In this document: piece by piece, positions 55,745 to 63,914 of the stretch | How positions within the stretch are numbered: position 1 is the first letter of the stretch | How the letters are laid out: every line of letters begins with the position of its first letter | DNA from: Prorocentrum cordatum | Taxonomy: Eukaryota > Sar > Dinophyceae > Prorocentrales > Prorocentraceae | Direction of reading: 5' to 3' | DNA length: 64,000 bases | NCBI GenBank assembly: GCA_963575745.1 | Contig: CAUYUJ010015724.1 | Coordinates: 62,001-126,000 of the forward strand | Made by a program: the position numbers and the translations under genes | The notes under the pieces: generated by a model | What the model was told of the DNA's origin: nothing | Seen by the model: the letters and a program-made list of their open reading frames with translations, nothing else | Databases searched by the model: none

Positions 55745-55950
55745 TGCTTCAAAGCAGTGCCGCGGCACTGCTTTGAAGCACCAATGCTTCAAAGCAGTGC
55801 CCGGCGGCACTGCGTTTGAAGCACCCGGGTGCTTCAAAAGCAGTGCCGCGGCACTGCTTTGAAGCACCCGGGTGCTTCAAAGCAGTGCCGCGGCACTGCT
55901 TTGAAGCATCCGGGTGCTTCAAAGCAGTGCCCCGGCACTGCTTTGAAGCA
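55745..55950. repeat. Five tandem 36-bp palindromes
   Basis: The first (55745-55780) is perfect: TGCTTCAAAGCAGTGCCG joined to its reverse complement. Four more follow, separated by CCAA or CCGGG spacers; the second and third carry small insertions, and the last has CC at the centre. The spacer CCCGGG is itself palindromic. Frames reading QCRGTALKH through it are not protein-coding. Confidence 0.9.
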
Positions 55951-56021
55951 TTCTGAGGGCGGAGGCCCTCCAGGGAGGCGCGAGGATCGCAGGGACCGAG
56001 GGAGGCCCTCCAGGGAGGCGT

Positions 56022-56043
56022 TCAGCTCGCCATCTGGCTCAAC
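56022..56043 (+). other. Very weak relict spliced leader before the 56114 gene
   Basis: GCCATCTGGCTCAA matches GCCATTTTGGCTCAA of the leader with one gap and one change; the upstream part does not match well. Its position 71 bases before an ATG is the reason to mention it. Confidence 0.2.
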
Positions 56044-56113
56044 CGCGCGCGGCCCCACTGCCCGCACCCCCGCCTTGCCCGCAGTTGCGGCTGTGTCCAG
56101 CGCAGTAGCACAC

Positions 56114-57111
56114 ATGCCGACTTCGAGCGAATGGAGCCCTGTGTGCGTTGAGAAGGTCTCGTGCATCCGTGGAGGTTGGCTTGCGCAGACCACCCCCATC
56201 CCCGAAAAGGATGTCAAGGTGCTCCACGCAGGGCCCCTCGGAGAGATAAGCTTCGTGCACGTGAACATGCAAAAGGCTTGGCTGCTCAAGGTGTGCGCCA
56301 AAGGTAAACCGACCGCAGGGGCCTTGAAGGCCTCCAAGGCCTGGGACGCGCTGAAGAAAGAAGTCGCGAAGCAGGGCGGCGCCGCAGTTGCGGACGATGA
56401 GAGCGACGGCGACGCGGGGGACGAAGCAGATGACCCCATGTCGGCCCTGGTCAGCTCCACGGACGCCACGAAGAAGCAGGCAGCGACCCCGACCAGCGCC
56501 AAGAAGCAGAAGACTGGAACGCGTGCGGCGACTACTGGCCTGCCCAGGGGCGAGGCCGTGGAGTCGGCCATAGCCACTGTGCACTCCGTACAGATGCCCG
56601 CAAAGAGCCCCATGAAGTTTCCGCACGACACGGCCGTTCGAAACGTGCGGGTGGCCAGCTTCAAGCGGAGGACGTTGTGGCTGGACGCTGCAGACCTTGG
56701 GTGGCTGATCGACATGATCGTGGACGACGTGAGCCTCGGCGGTGTCCCCGACATCGGCGACGGCGACAAGGACGAGGCCGCAGTGGCGGACAGGGACTGG
56801 GCAACGGCGGTTGACCCTGCCACCCCGCTGGCGAAGCAAAAGGAGGTCGACCCCCCGTGGCGCAGGGGAGCGGCTCTGGCTTCACCGTCGTTTGGGACTT
56901 CAAGGGCGCTTGGGTCGCGACCATCACGCGAGAGTGTGCCAACAAGGGCAAAAGGATCGAGATGGATGTGAAGAAACTTACAAAGAAGAAGTGGCAGTCG
57001 GCGCAGTCGGTGAAGGGCTACGACTACGAGTGGGAGGGCATGACGCAGCACCAGCGCAAGCAAGCGGCTCTGGATTACCTCGAGCTCCAAATCCCCAGTC
57101 TGTTCGACTGA
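56114..57111 (+). CDS. Small hypothetical protein, frame broken once
   Basis: Starts at ATG 56114 (MPTSSEWSPVCVEKVSCI); the frame upstream runs through the palindromes and is not credible. A globular N-terminal part (GGWLAQTTPIPEKDVKVLHA, ISFVHVNMQKAWLLKVC) is followed by an acidic linker with AAVADDESDGDAGDEADD and a Lys/Thr-rich stretch. At 56852-56857 the frame shifts within CCCCCCG: KEVDPP continues as VAQGSGSGFTVVWDFKG to TGA 57109-57111. One missing C restores about 332 residues. FTVVWDFKGAWVATITREC and YDYEWEGMTQHQRKQ look well conserved, so loss of the tail is unlikely to be real. No family recognised. Three bases short of nothing else: no introns seen. Confidence 0.65.
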
Positions 57112-57403
57112 GGCCCGAAGCCGTATGGGCCGCAGTTGCGGTGGGGCTACTGAGTGCCCGCAGTTGCGGGGTGGCTGGGTGCGCGTGAACACGCGGAGGG
57201 CGAGGCGGTGTGAGGAGGCAGGCGGAAGGTTTAGGGTGTTCCACGGGTGCACGCCTTAGTGCGCCAACTTGTGTGGGCGAGCGTTTTTCTTAGAGAAGCA
57301 TGGAGTGAAGCATCGAAACCCTGTGCGCGCGATGATTGGGGCTTCCGCGCGTGCGTTGTTGAAAAGTACCTCCTTCTTCGCCCCTCCGCATCGTCTTCAG
57401 TTG

Positions 57404-57432
57404 CTCCTCCCTCCTCCCCTCCCTCTTCCTAG
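57404..57432 (+). promoter_or_regulatory. Candidate trans-splice acceptor for the transposase gene
   Basis: A 27-base tract of C and T (CTCCTCCCTCCTCCCCTCCC...) ends in TAG at 57430-57432, 54 bases before ATG 57487. This is the cleanest acceptor in the window. Confidence 0.55.
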
Positions 57433-57486
57433 TTCTGTAGCCCGCAGCCGAGTGCCCGGCCCGAGTCGTTCGCCACGCGACCGATC

Positions 57487-60400
57487 ATGGATGTTCCCGT
57501 GGGGCGGACATGGTATGGCGAGGAGGACGGAACGCATTTCGAGGTGGAGTGGCTCCATTACGACAGCGGCTGCGCACCGAGGAAAACGAAGTATGGCACC
57601 ACTGGGCTCGCCAACATCTTGGGCCGCAGTAGCGGCGTTCCGTGCCCCAAGAAGATAAAGGTGCACGCATGTGCGGATTTTCCGTGCCTAGCGAAGTGGC
57701 CCGCGTCGCAGTACGGCCTTGTTGAGCCGCCTCGCTTTCATTTGCGGCCGTCTGCTTGGCGACCGGGCGCGACGCCACCCCCCGCAGTTGCGGCTCCAGG
57801 CGGCACCGCAGTTGCGGCTCCCTCGGCCCCTGCACACATAGCACCAGCAACACCAGCAGAACTCGCAGCTCCTGCGCAAGAAGGACACGCAGCTCCAGCA
57901 CCAGAAGCACCCGCAGAACCCAAACCTCCAGCAGCCCCTGTGCCCGAAGCACCCGCAGCAGCAGTCCCTCCAGCTCCTCCAGCTCAAGTGCACGCAACAC
58001 CAGACCCGCCTGCTGCGCAGGAGACCGCGATTGCGGTTGAAGCTCCTGAGGGAGTGGAAGCGGACAAAGACACACCACTTCCAGCACGCTTGCCACCAGC
58101 GCGGCCGCTGCCAGAGAACTGGTCGAAGACGCAGGTCGCATTCTTCCCGTGCCCAGACCCAAAGGCTGCAGCACGAGTTGCGGCGCCTGTTGGCGACGCC
58201 TTGCGGCCACGAGTCGCGGCGCCACCCCTGGCGCCAGAGAAAGGTGTACCTGTGGAAGACGCGCCAAAGATCCAGGCCGCAGTGGCGGCGACGGTGCCTG
58301 ACGTCGTGATGGCTCTCCTGAGGCAGATTCTGTCCGAGAATTCCTACATAGGGTATTCAGCTTTCATGCTGTTTGCCTTGCGGTTCGGGCGTCGACCTTA
58401 CGTGTGGGAAGGCGAGAACCGCAAGGACCTCCTTGACTTCTACATGCCTTGGGCAAAGGAGAAGTGCACTGAGCCATGCGCCGTCGACGGCGTGGCGTGC
58501 GTACTCGCCGCTGCTGAGGATCTGTTCGGGGAATGGACAACGGTGGAACTCAGGCCCGTGACTCCCGAGAACCCTCTCCATGAGGTGCGCCACTGGGTGG
58601 CCGCAGTTGCGGTGGGTGGCGTGTGCTCTGAGGGGGCGGACGCGTTGAACAGGTTCTACGGTCCTCTGGGACAATGGGTCCTAGGGACTGTTTGCGATGG
58701 AAACTGCGGCATTGACCTTATGGCGATGATGTTGCAGAAACCGCAAAATGCCGAGACGCGCAAATGGCTTCGGGAGGAACTGTACGATTTCGGGGTGCGC
58801 CGCTGGGACGAACCGTGGTTGCACGACATGCTCGTTGTCACGCAGGAACTAACCTTGGAGGAGGTGCGGGCGTACCGCAGTTGCGGGGCCAGCGGCCCTG
58901 CTGGACCCATGGTCCTGCACGACTCCGAGGGCGAGGGCGAACCAGCAGAGGCGCCGAGAGAGGCGAGCGCGCCACGCCCCGCTCTCATGGCGGCGTTAGA
59001 GTGGCAGACGGGCGTGCAGGACATGGGTATATTGCTTGCCATGGCTGAGGCTATGCCCGAGGCGTTGCAGGAGGAGCAGATCAGGGCGCACGCACTGGCC
59101 AGCGCACGCCCAAAACCCGAAGTTGCGGAACAGAAGCGGCGCGTGTGCCCGCACATGCTCAGAGACCGCGAACTGGTTTGCAAAGAACTGGAGGCGCACG
59201 CACGCAGTTGTGGTTGGATGGGCGAGGGCGTTCTGCCACGGAATTCAATCGCGTCTTTTTGCGGGCGGTTCACGTGGCCGAAGGGCATGGGGGTCGTCCA
59301 GCAGCGCCAGGCCGTCTCCAAGTGGTTTCAAAACTGGCGCACACAAGGTGGACATGGCACGGCGGGCGTGCATGGCCGACGCCGCGCGCGGGGCAACCAA
59401 GGGCGCCCGAACAAGGCTCCATGGCTGGAAGCCGCTCTGTACGAGTGGTGGTCCCACATGAGGTACTCCGTGGACTGGAAGGCGGTGGCCAAGCGAACCG
59501 CAGTTGCGGAGGAGAGGCCCAAGATGTTGGCCAGGTTCTCCCAATCCCTGCTGGTTACGAAGGCGAAGCAACTCGTCGCGGACTACTGCGTGGAGACAAT
59601 GAAGCGGGGAGGCAAACCGATGGTGCCGCAGTTGCGGCCTCGGTGGTGGGTGAAGTGGCGGCGCTCCTACGGCCTGAGCATGAAGAAGCCGAACCGCAAG
59701 TACAAGGTGCCAAAATGGTTGCTCCAATCTCGTTTTGAGACTATGATCTTGAACGTGGCCAGGGTCCGCGCAGCTGCAGAGGAGCTTCTGGGGTACGACC
59801 CGCACATCCTGAACTGGGACCAGTCGCCCTTTCACCACAACGAGTCGTCGTCGGCCTCGAAGCCGACCTTGGCTGTGAAGGGTGGCATTGTCCCGCTTGT
59901 CGAGGCGCATGACGACAGCAGGGCTCGGTGGACAGCGAACCTGACGGTGTCGAGCGACGCGGAGGACATCCGCAGTTGCGGACCACCGCCGGCGGAGCTA
60001 ATGTTCAAGGGGGGATCTGTCATCGCTGAGGGCTTGGCCGCACATGCCCGCAGTCGCGGCTATCCGTCTTGGGTGAGCACGGCGACGTCCGAGAAGGGGT
60101 CCTACCGCGCAGACGACGTTGTATCATTCTTGCAGCGGCACTTGCGGGCCTGGCCCGACGACCCGCAGTTGCGGGGAAAGTGGCGCATCCTCATGGCCGA
60201 CGACCATTCCCCGCACAAAGCAGACGCTGTGCGGAGACTCGCCTGGCAGCGCGGCTACGTGCTGATCATTCACGGCGGGGGGACGACCGCAGTTGCGCAG
60301 CCCGTGGACACGGACTTGAACCAGCACGTGAAGCGCCGGTACATTGCCCTCGAGACCAAAGCGCTGGTGCAGCAAATGGCGTTGGGGAAGCACGTGCCGC

Positions 60401-61602
60401 AGTTGCGGCGTTCCGATTGCGCCGACTTGATGCTGTCAGTGTTGGAGAATGTGCAGTTGCACTTGGACGCCGCGAAAGGTTTCCTGAAAGTGGGAATTCG
60501 AGCGCCCTTCGACAAGTCAGGAGATCTCGAGATTTGCCGAGAGGCGGCGGAACTCTGGGAAGCAGGGGGGCTGCGAGCAAAAGTGGACACCGCAGTCGCG
60601 GAGGTGAGGGAAGAATGCGAGCAGAAACGTTTGAAATGGTCCTACAATGACGTGCTGCGTCTCATACACGAATACGAGAAACACGACGCCACAGATTCCG
60701 TGTTGGAGAAGCTCGGCGACGAAGCGCTAGGCCAGGAGCCAGGCCACGAGGAGGGCGATGAGGAGGGCGGGGAGGAGGAGGAGGAGGAGGTGCACGAGGA
60801 GCACGAGGAGGACGAAGAGCAAGAGGAGGCCTCGTGGGCCGAGGCTCTTGCGGAACAGTGCGATGCCGCAGTTGCGGCACCTGGGCCTCAAGGATCCTCG
60901 GTATCCATGGACTGCGTGGTCGACGCAGAGGCGGCCGAGCAGGTGGCAGTGGCGACGTCCTTGGCAGAAACGCTCCGCGAGGCGGAAGATATGCTGCGCC
61001 AAGTGGGCATGGAGAAACTAGCGCAGGATTGCCGACAGCAACGACACAAACAAAAGAAGCGGTTGAGAGAGCTGGCGCGGGAGGACAACGAGGTCCTACG
61101 AGCGTTGACTGCCCAGCGAGACCACGAAGCCGCAGTGGTGGCGAAAAAGCGGCGCCTGGCTCTGGAAGCGAACGACAGGACGAAGGCGTTGCACGATCTC
61201 AAGAAGCAGATTCGAGAGGCCGAGGCCGCCTTGAGGGCAAAGAAGGAGGCCGCAGTTGCGGTGGAAACGGCTTTGGCTAACAAACACGCCCTAGCGCAGT
61301 GGAATCCCGAGGAGTTCAAGATCAAGAAAAACAGGATGGCAGCTCTGGATCGCCTGGCTCGCGGAAAAGGCGTCCTCTCAGACGAGCAGAGGGGGGAGTG
61401 GGCATGGTTCAAGACGCATTGGGACGAGGAGATGTGCAAGCAGCACAAGGAGCAATGGCCGCTCACGTTTGCTGGGTGGCTGCAAAAAGTCGCGAACGAC
61501 GCGGCGTCTGGGAACCGTTCGGCGCTGTCGCAGTTCGTGCATTCGGAAACAGTGAGAACCCTGGGAGGGCAAATGGCGCTGGTAATCCCAGCCCTAGCGT
61601 GA
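57487..61602 (+). CDS. DDE-superfamily transposase with OTU-like motif, 1371 residues
   Basis: Residues about 1-95 form a small domain (WYGEEDGTHFEVEW, GTTGLANILG); 95-230 are Ala/Pro-rich. Residues 402-420 read VCDGNCGIDLMAMM, resembling the DGNC active-site loop of OTU cysteine proteases, as fused in some algal transposons. A helix-turn-helix-like region with WPKGMGVVQQRQAVSKWFQN precedes the catalytic core. The core has NWDQSPFHHNE (D778), ILMADDHSPHKAD (D905/D906) and QPVDTDLNQHVKRRY (D941). D906 to D941 leaves 34 residues, as in the pogo/Tc1-type DDE_1 group. An acidic run and a long charged coiled coil follow. No frame break in 4.1 kb, so it may be active. At least 14 exact dodecamers lie inside, one variant encoding TAVAQ directly before the third acidic motif. 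Confidence 0.85.
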   Translation: MDVPVGRTWYGEEDGTHFEVEWLHYDSGCAPRKTKYGTTGLANILGRSSGVPCPKKIKVHACADFPCLAKWPASQYGLVEPPRFHLRPSAWRPGATPPPAVAAPGGTAVAAPSAPAHIAPATPAELAAPAQEGHAAPAPEAPAEPKPPAAPVPEAPAAAVPPAPPAQVHATPDPPAAQETAIAVEAPEGVEADKDTPLPARLPPARPLPENWSKTQVAFFPCPDPKAAARVAAPVGDALRPRVAAPPLAPEKGVPVEDAPKIQAAVAATVPDVVMALLRQILSENSYIGYSAFMLFALRFGRRPYVWEGENRKDLLDFYMPWAKEKCTEPCAVDGVACVLAAAEDLFGEWTTVELRPVTPENPLHEVRHWVAAVAVGGVCSEGADALNRFYGPLGQWVLGTVCDGNCGIDLMAMMLQKPQNAETRKWLREELYDFGVRRWDEPWLHDMLVVTQELTLEEVRAYRSCGASGPAGPMVLHDSEGEGEPAEAPREASAPRPALMAALEWQTGVQDMGILLAMAEAMPEALQEEQIRAHALASARPKPEVAEQKRRVCPHMLRDRELVCKELEAHARSCGWMGEGVLPRNSIASFCGRFTWPKGMGVVQQRQAVSKWFQNWRTQGGHGTAGVHGRRRARGNQGRPNKAPWLEAALYEWWSHMRYSVDWKAVAKRTAVAEERPKMLARFSQSLLVTKAKQLVADYCVETMKRGGKPMVPQLRPRWWVKWRRSYGLSMKKPNRKYKVPKWLLQSRFETMILNVARVRAAAEELLGYDPHILNWDQSPFHHNESSSASKPTLAVKGGIVPLVEAHDDSRARWTANLTVSSDAEDIRSCGPPPAELMFKGGSVIAEGLAAHARSRGYPSWVSTATSEKGSYRADDVVSFLQRHLRAWPDDPQLRGKWRILMADDHSPHKADAVRRLAWQRGYVLIIHGGGTTAVAQPVDTDLNQHVKRRYIALETKALVQQMALGKHVPQLRRSDCADLMLSVLENVQLHLDAAKGFLKVGIRAPFDKSGDLEICREAAELWEAGGLRAKVDTAVAEVREECEQKRLKWSYNDVLRLIHEYEKHDATDSVLEKLGDEALGQEPGHEEGDEEGGEEEEEEVHEEHEEDEEQEEASWAEALAEQCDAAVAAPGPQGSSVSMDCVVDAEAAEQVAVATSLAETLREAEDMLRQVGMEKLAQDCRQQRHKQKKRLRELAREDNEVLRALTAQRDHEAAVVAKKRRLALEANDRTKALHDLKKQIREAEAALRAKKEAAVAVETALANKHALAQWNPEEFKIKKNRMAALDRLARGKGVLSDEQRGEWAWFKTHWDEEMCKQHKEQWPLTFAGWLQKVANDAASGNRSALSQFVHSETVRTLGGQMALVIPALA

Positions 61603-61884
61603 TGCAGGCCGCAGTTGCGGACCCACAGGAAGTCCAGAGGGAAGTTGTTTTTCCAAGCGGCTCCCGCGCGGGCAGGAGATGAGGCAAAACCGCAGTTGCG
61701 GTCTTCCTGCTGCTGTGAAAATAATCCTTTCACAGTCCCTTGCAATCGTCGCCCTCCTTCTGCTTCTCCGCCAGTCCATTTGTTGTTCTTTCGGTTCCTT
61801 TGAGTCCTCGCCCTCCTTCTGCCACTCCTCGAATCCTCTTTGTCTCCTCCCTCCATCCGACCCCATGCCCATTCACGATCCATT

Positions 61885-61906
61885 TCCGTAGCCACCGTGG
61901 CTCGAG
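61885..61906 (+). other. Relict spliced leader before the EEP-like gene
   Basis: TCCGTAGCCA, then CCG in place of TTT, then TGGCTCGAG: 18 of 22 positions match the dinoflagellate leader. It ends 23 bases before ATG 61930, almost the same spacing as at 5044-5065. Pyrimidine-rich DNA (61801-61860) lies just upstream and could carry the current acceptor. Confidence 0.65.
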
Positions 61907-61929
61907 GTGGCGCACGCGAAGACGCAAGC

Positions 61930-63914
61930 ATGTGGCCGCCCGCGCGCCCGAGCGCATCCTCAGGGAGTATGGACCGTGGACTTCGATTCGCCAGAACGGT
62001 GTTCATCCACAACGCTGAGGAGGAGGAGGGAGGCAAAGACGAGGAAGCCGCAGTTGCGGATGATGACGACGACCAGCGGACGCAAGATGGCGACAGCACC
62101 GTCGCGTCCTCGGCTGCCTCCGCTGACGAGGCTGAGTCCCGGGGAGGTGCGGGAGCCGCAGTTGCGGCAGCACATGACTCCTACATGCCGAGAGTGTTGT
62201 CGTCGCGGAGACCCTGGAAACGGGTGCCCATCATCGAGACAAGCAATCTGTCGGAAAACAAAGAGCTCTTGTCGACGCATGGGAGGAGAAAACGGAGTTC
62301 GAAGCGGGACGGGTCGGCTTCTACGTGGCCAACTTCGGAGGGACTGCAGCTAGACCCACGCAACGCGCGGACGAGTGGGCGCAGCTCCGCGCGAACCCTG
62401 CCCAGATCATCGCCCTCTGCGAGTGCGACGACGAGACCTGCGCGGTACTCAGTGGGGAGCACGACGCGAGGGACAGTGCAGCCGCAGTTGCGGACGATAG
62501 GTTTCGGAGTCGGACTCAATACAACTACCTGTGCGTTAAGGGCGGCGAGCCATCAGGGACCCTCCTTGTTGGCATGAGGGACCGCAGTGGCGGCCACATT
62601 GAACACGTAGACTTTGCGAGACTCTTCCACAAGCAGGAGAAGTCCAAAACGAAGAAGAAGAAGAAACAGTCCGCAGTTGCGGAGGCTCCTGCGCCAAAGC
62701 TGCACAACAAGTACTCCAGGGCGATGGTGGTGCGCGTCCACCTGGACCAGGCCGTGACCCATTTGGGGGGCTCCTTCAACGTCATGGCGGTGCACGTCCA
62801 CCACAGCTTGGCCAACCAAGACTGGGGCGTCACGAAGCTCCATGAGTTCTACAACTGGTTCGTCGCCTACGTCAGGGAATGGGACGTGAAGGTCTGCATG
62901 GGGGACTTCAACATGTGCATGTTCCAGCTTGTGTCCTGGTGCCGCAATTGCGGCCTGACTGTGGACGTCGCCGCGTGGACCCCCTGGAAGACAGCAGGCG
63001 GCCAGCCCAGGGCAGACAGCATGGCGATTTTGTTCATAAACTGTCCTGGGCAGTACAAGCTTCACCATGGCCTGAGTGTTCTGCACGACCGTGAGGGCGG
63101 ATTCTTGACGACCCAGCATGATCCGTCTTTCCCTGTCTTCGACTACACGAATGGCCCTGGGAAGATGCTTCAGACTTACGTGCCCAAGGCTGAGCCCGTT
63201 GAAAACAAGATGCGCGCCTTCCTGACGCCATCTGGCGAATCCTTGACCGCAGTTGCGGAGTTCGAGCAAAGGATGGCGCGCAGGGAACGCGACGATTGGG
63301 TGCGCCATCCCTTCAGAGTGAAGCAGGGCAACCTCGACGACAAGATATGGCATGGCGCCTTCGGCAGGGCGAGGCACGGAGCGCACTTCCCTCTGGTGGC
63401 TTTCACGCACAATACGTGCCGCAGGTCACCTGAAAGACTCGCCGCGAGGTTGGAACGCAGGAAGGGCGGCAGGAAGGGCGGCAAGAAGGGCGGCAAGAAG
63501 GGCAGCTACGCGGACACCGCAGTTGCGGGGAAGGGCGTCCGACCCCAGATGGGAACCGCAGTTGCGGGGAGAGACGCTGGGGCTGAGCGAGCTGGGAACA
63601 CGCCACCGCCGCAAGCTGCCAACGGCGACGATGCGACCCCTTCTTGTGCCGCAGTGGCGGCTGGGTCCTGGGACGCCAGCGGCAGCGGCGCATGGGAGGC
63701 GCGCAGTCCCGCCACGAGATGGCAGGGCTGGTCCTGGTGGGACTGGAGCTCGAGCGAATGGGGCGCTGATGGCGCGCAGTGGTGGCCCTCTGATCATGCC
63801 GCAGTTGCGGACAATGCCCCTGAGGGCTCGCCTCCTCAGCGTGAAGTCGAGTGGGGCTCGAGCGGGCGACCTGCCGAGCGCCCTCCGTGGAGCTTCGAGG
63901 CGCAGCGTTGGTGA
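61930..63914 (+). CDS. Endonuclease/exonuclease/phosphatase-like protein, frame broken once
   Basis: ATG 61930 follows a relict leader. The N-terminal part (FARTVFIHNAEEEEGGKDEE, AAVADDDD, RRPWKRVPIIETSNLSENKE) is in one frame; from about 62268 the frame is VDAWEEKTEFEAGRVGFYVA onward. One missing C in GAGCTCTTG restores ELLVDAWEEK and gives about 661 residues. The core has IIALCECDDE, FNVMAVHVHHSL and VKVCMGDFNM (62901-62912), the GDFN motif of the EEP fold used by AP-type and retrotransposon endonucleases and by deadenylases. A clear C-terminal SDH motif was not seen; WPSDHAAVAD occurs in the tail but may be chance. The tail is Gly/Lys- then Trp-rich. Substrate unknown. Confidence 0.7.

Noticed and set aside
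55829-56113. Upstream start of the 56114 gene through the palindromes
   Set aside because: Would encode repeated QCRGTALKH peptides from palindromic DNA; the ATG at 56114 begins normal sequence.
53640-56860. Programmed ribosomal frameshifts
   Set aside because: No common slippery heptamer; each break is explained more simply by one missing base. Kept as a finding to check, not as an annotation.
57421-57452. Relict spliced leader before the transposase gene
   Set aside because: TTCTGTAGCC is followed by unrelated sequence; only about half the positions match.
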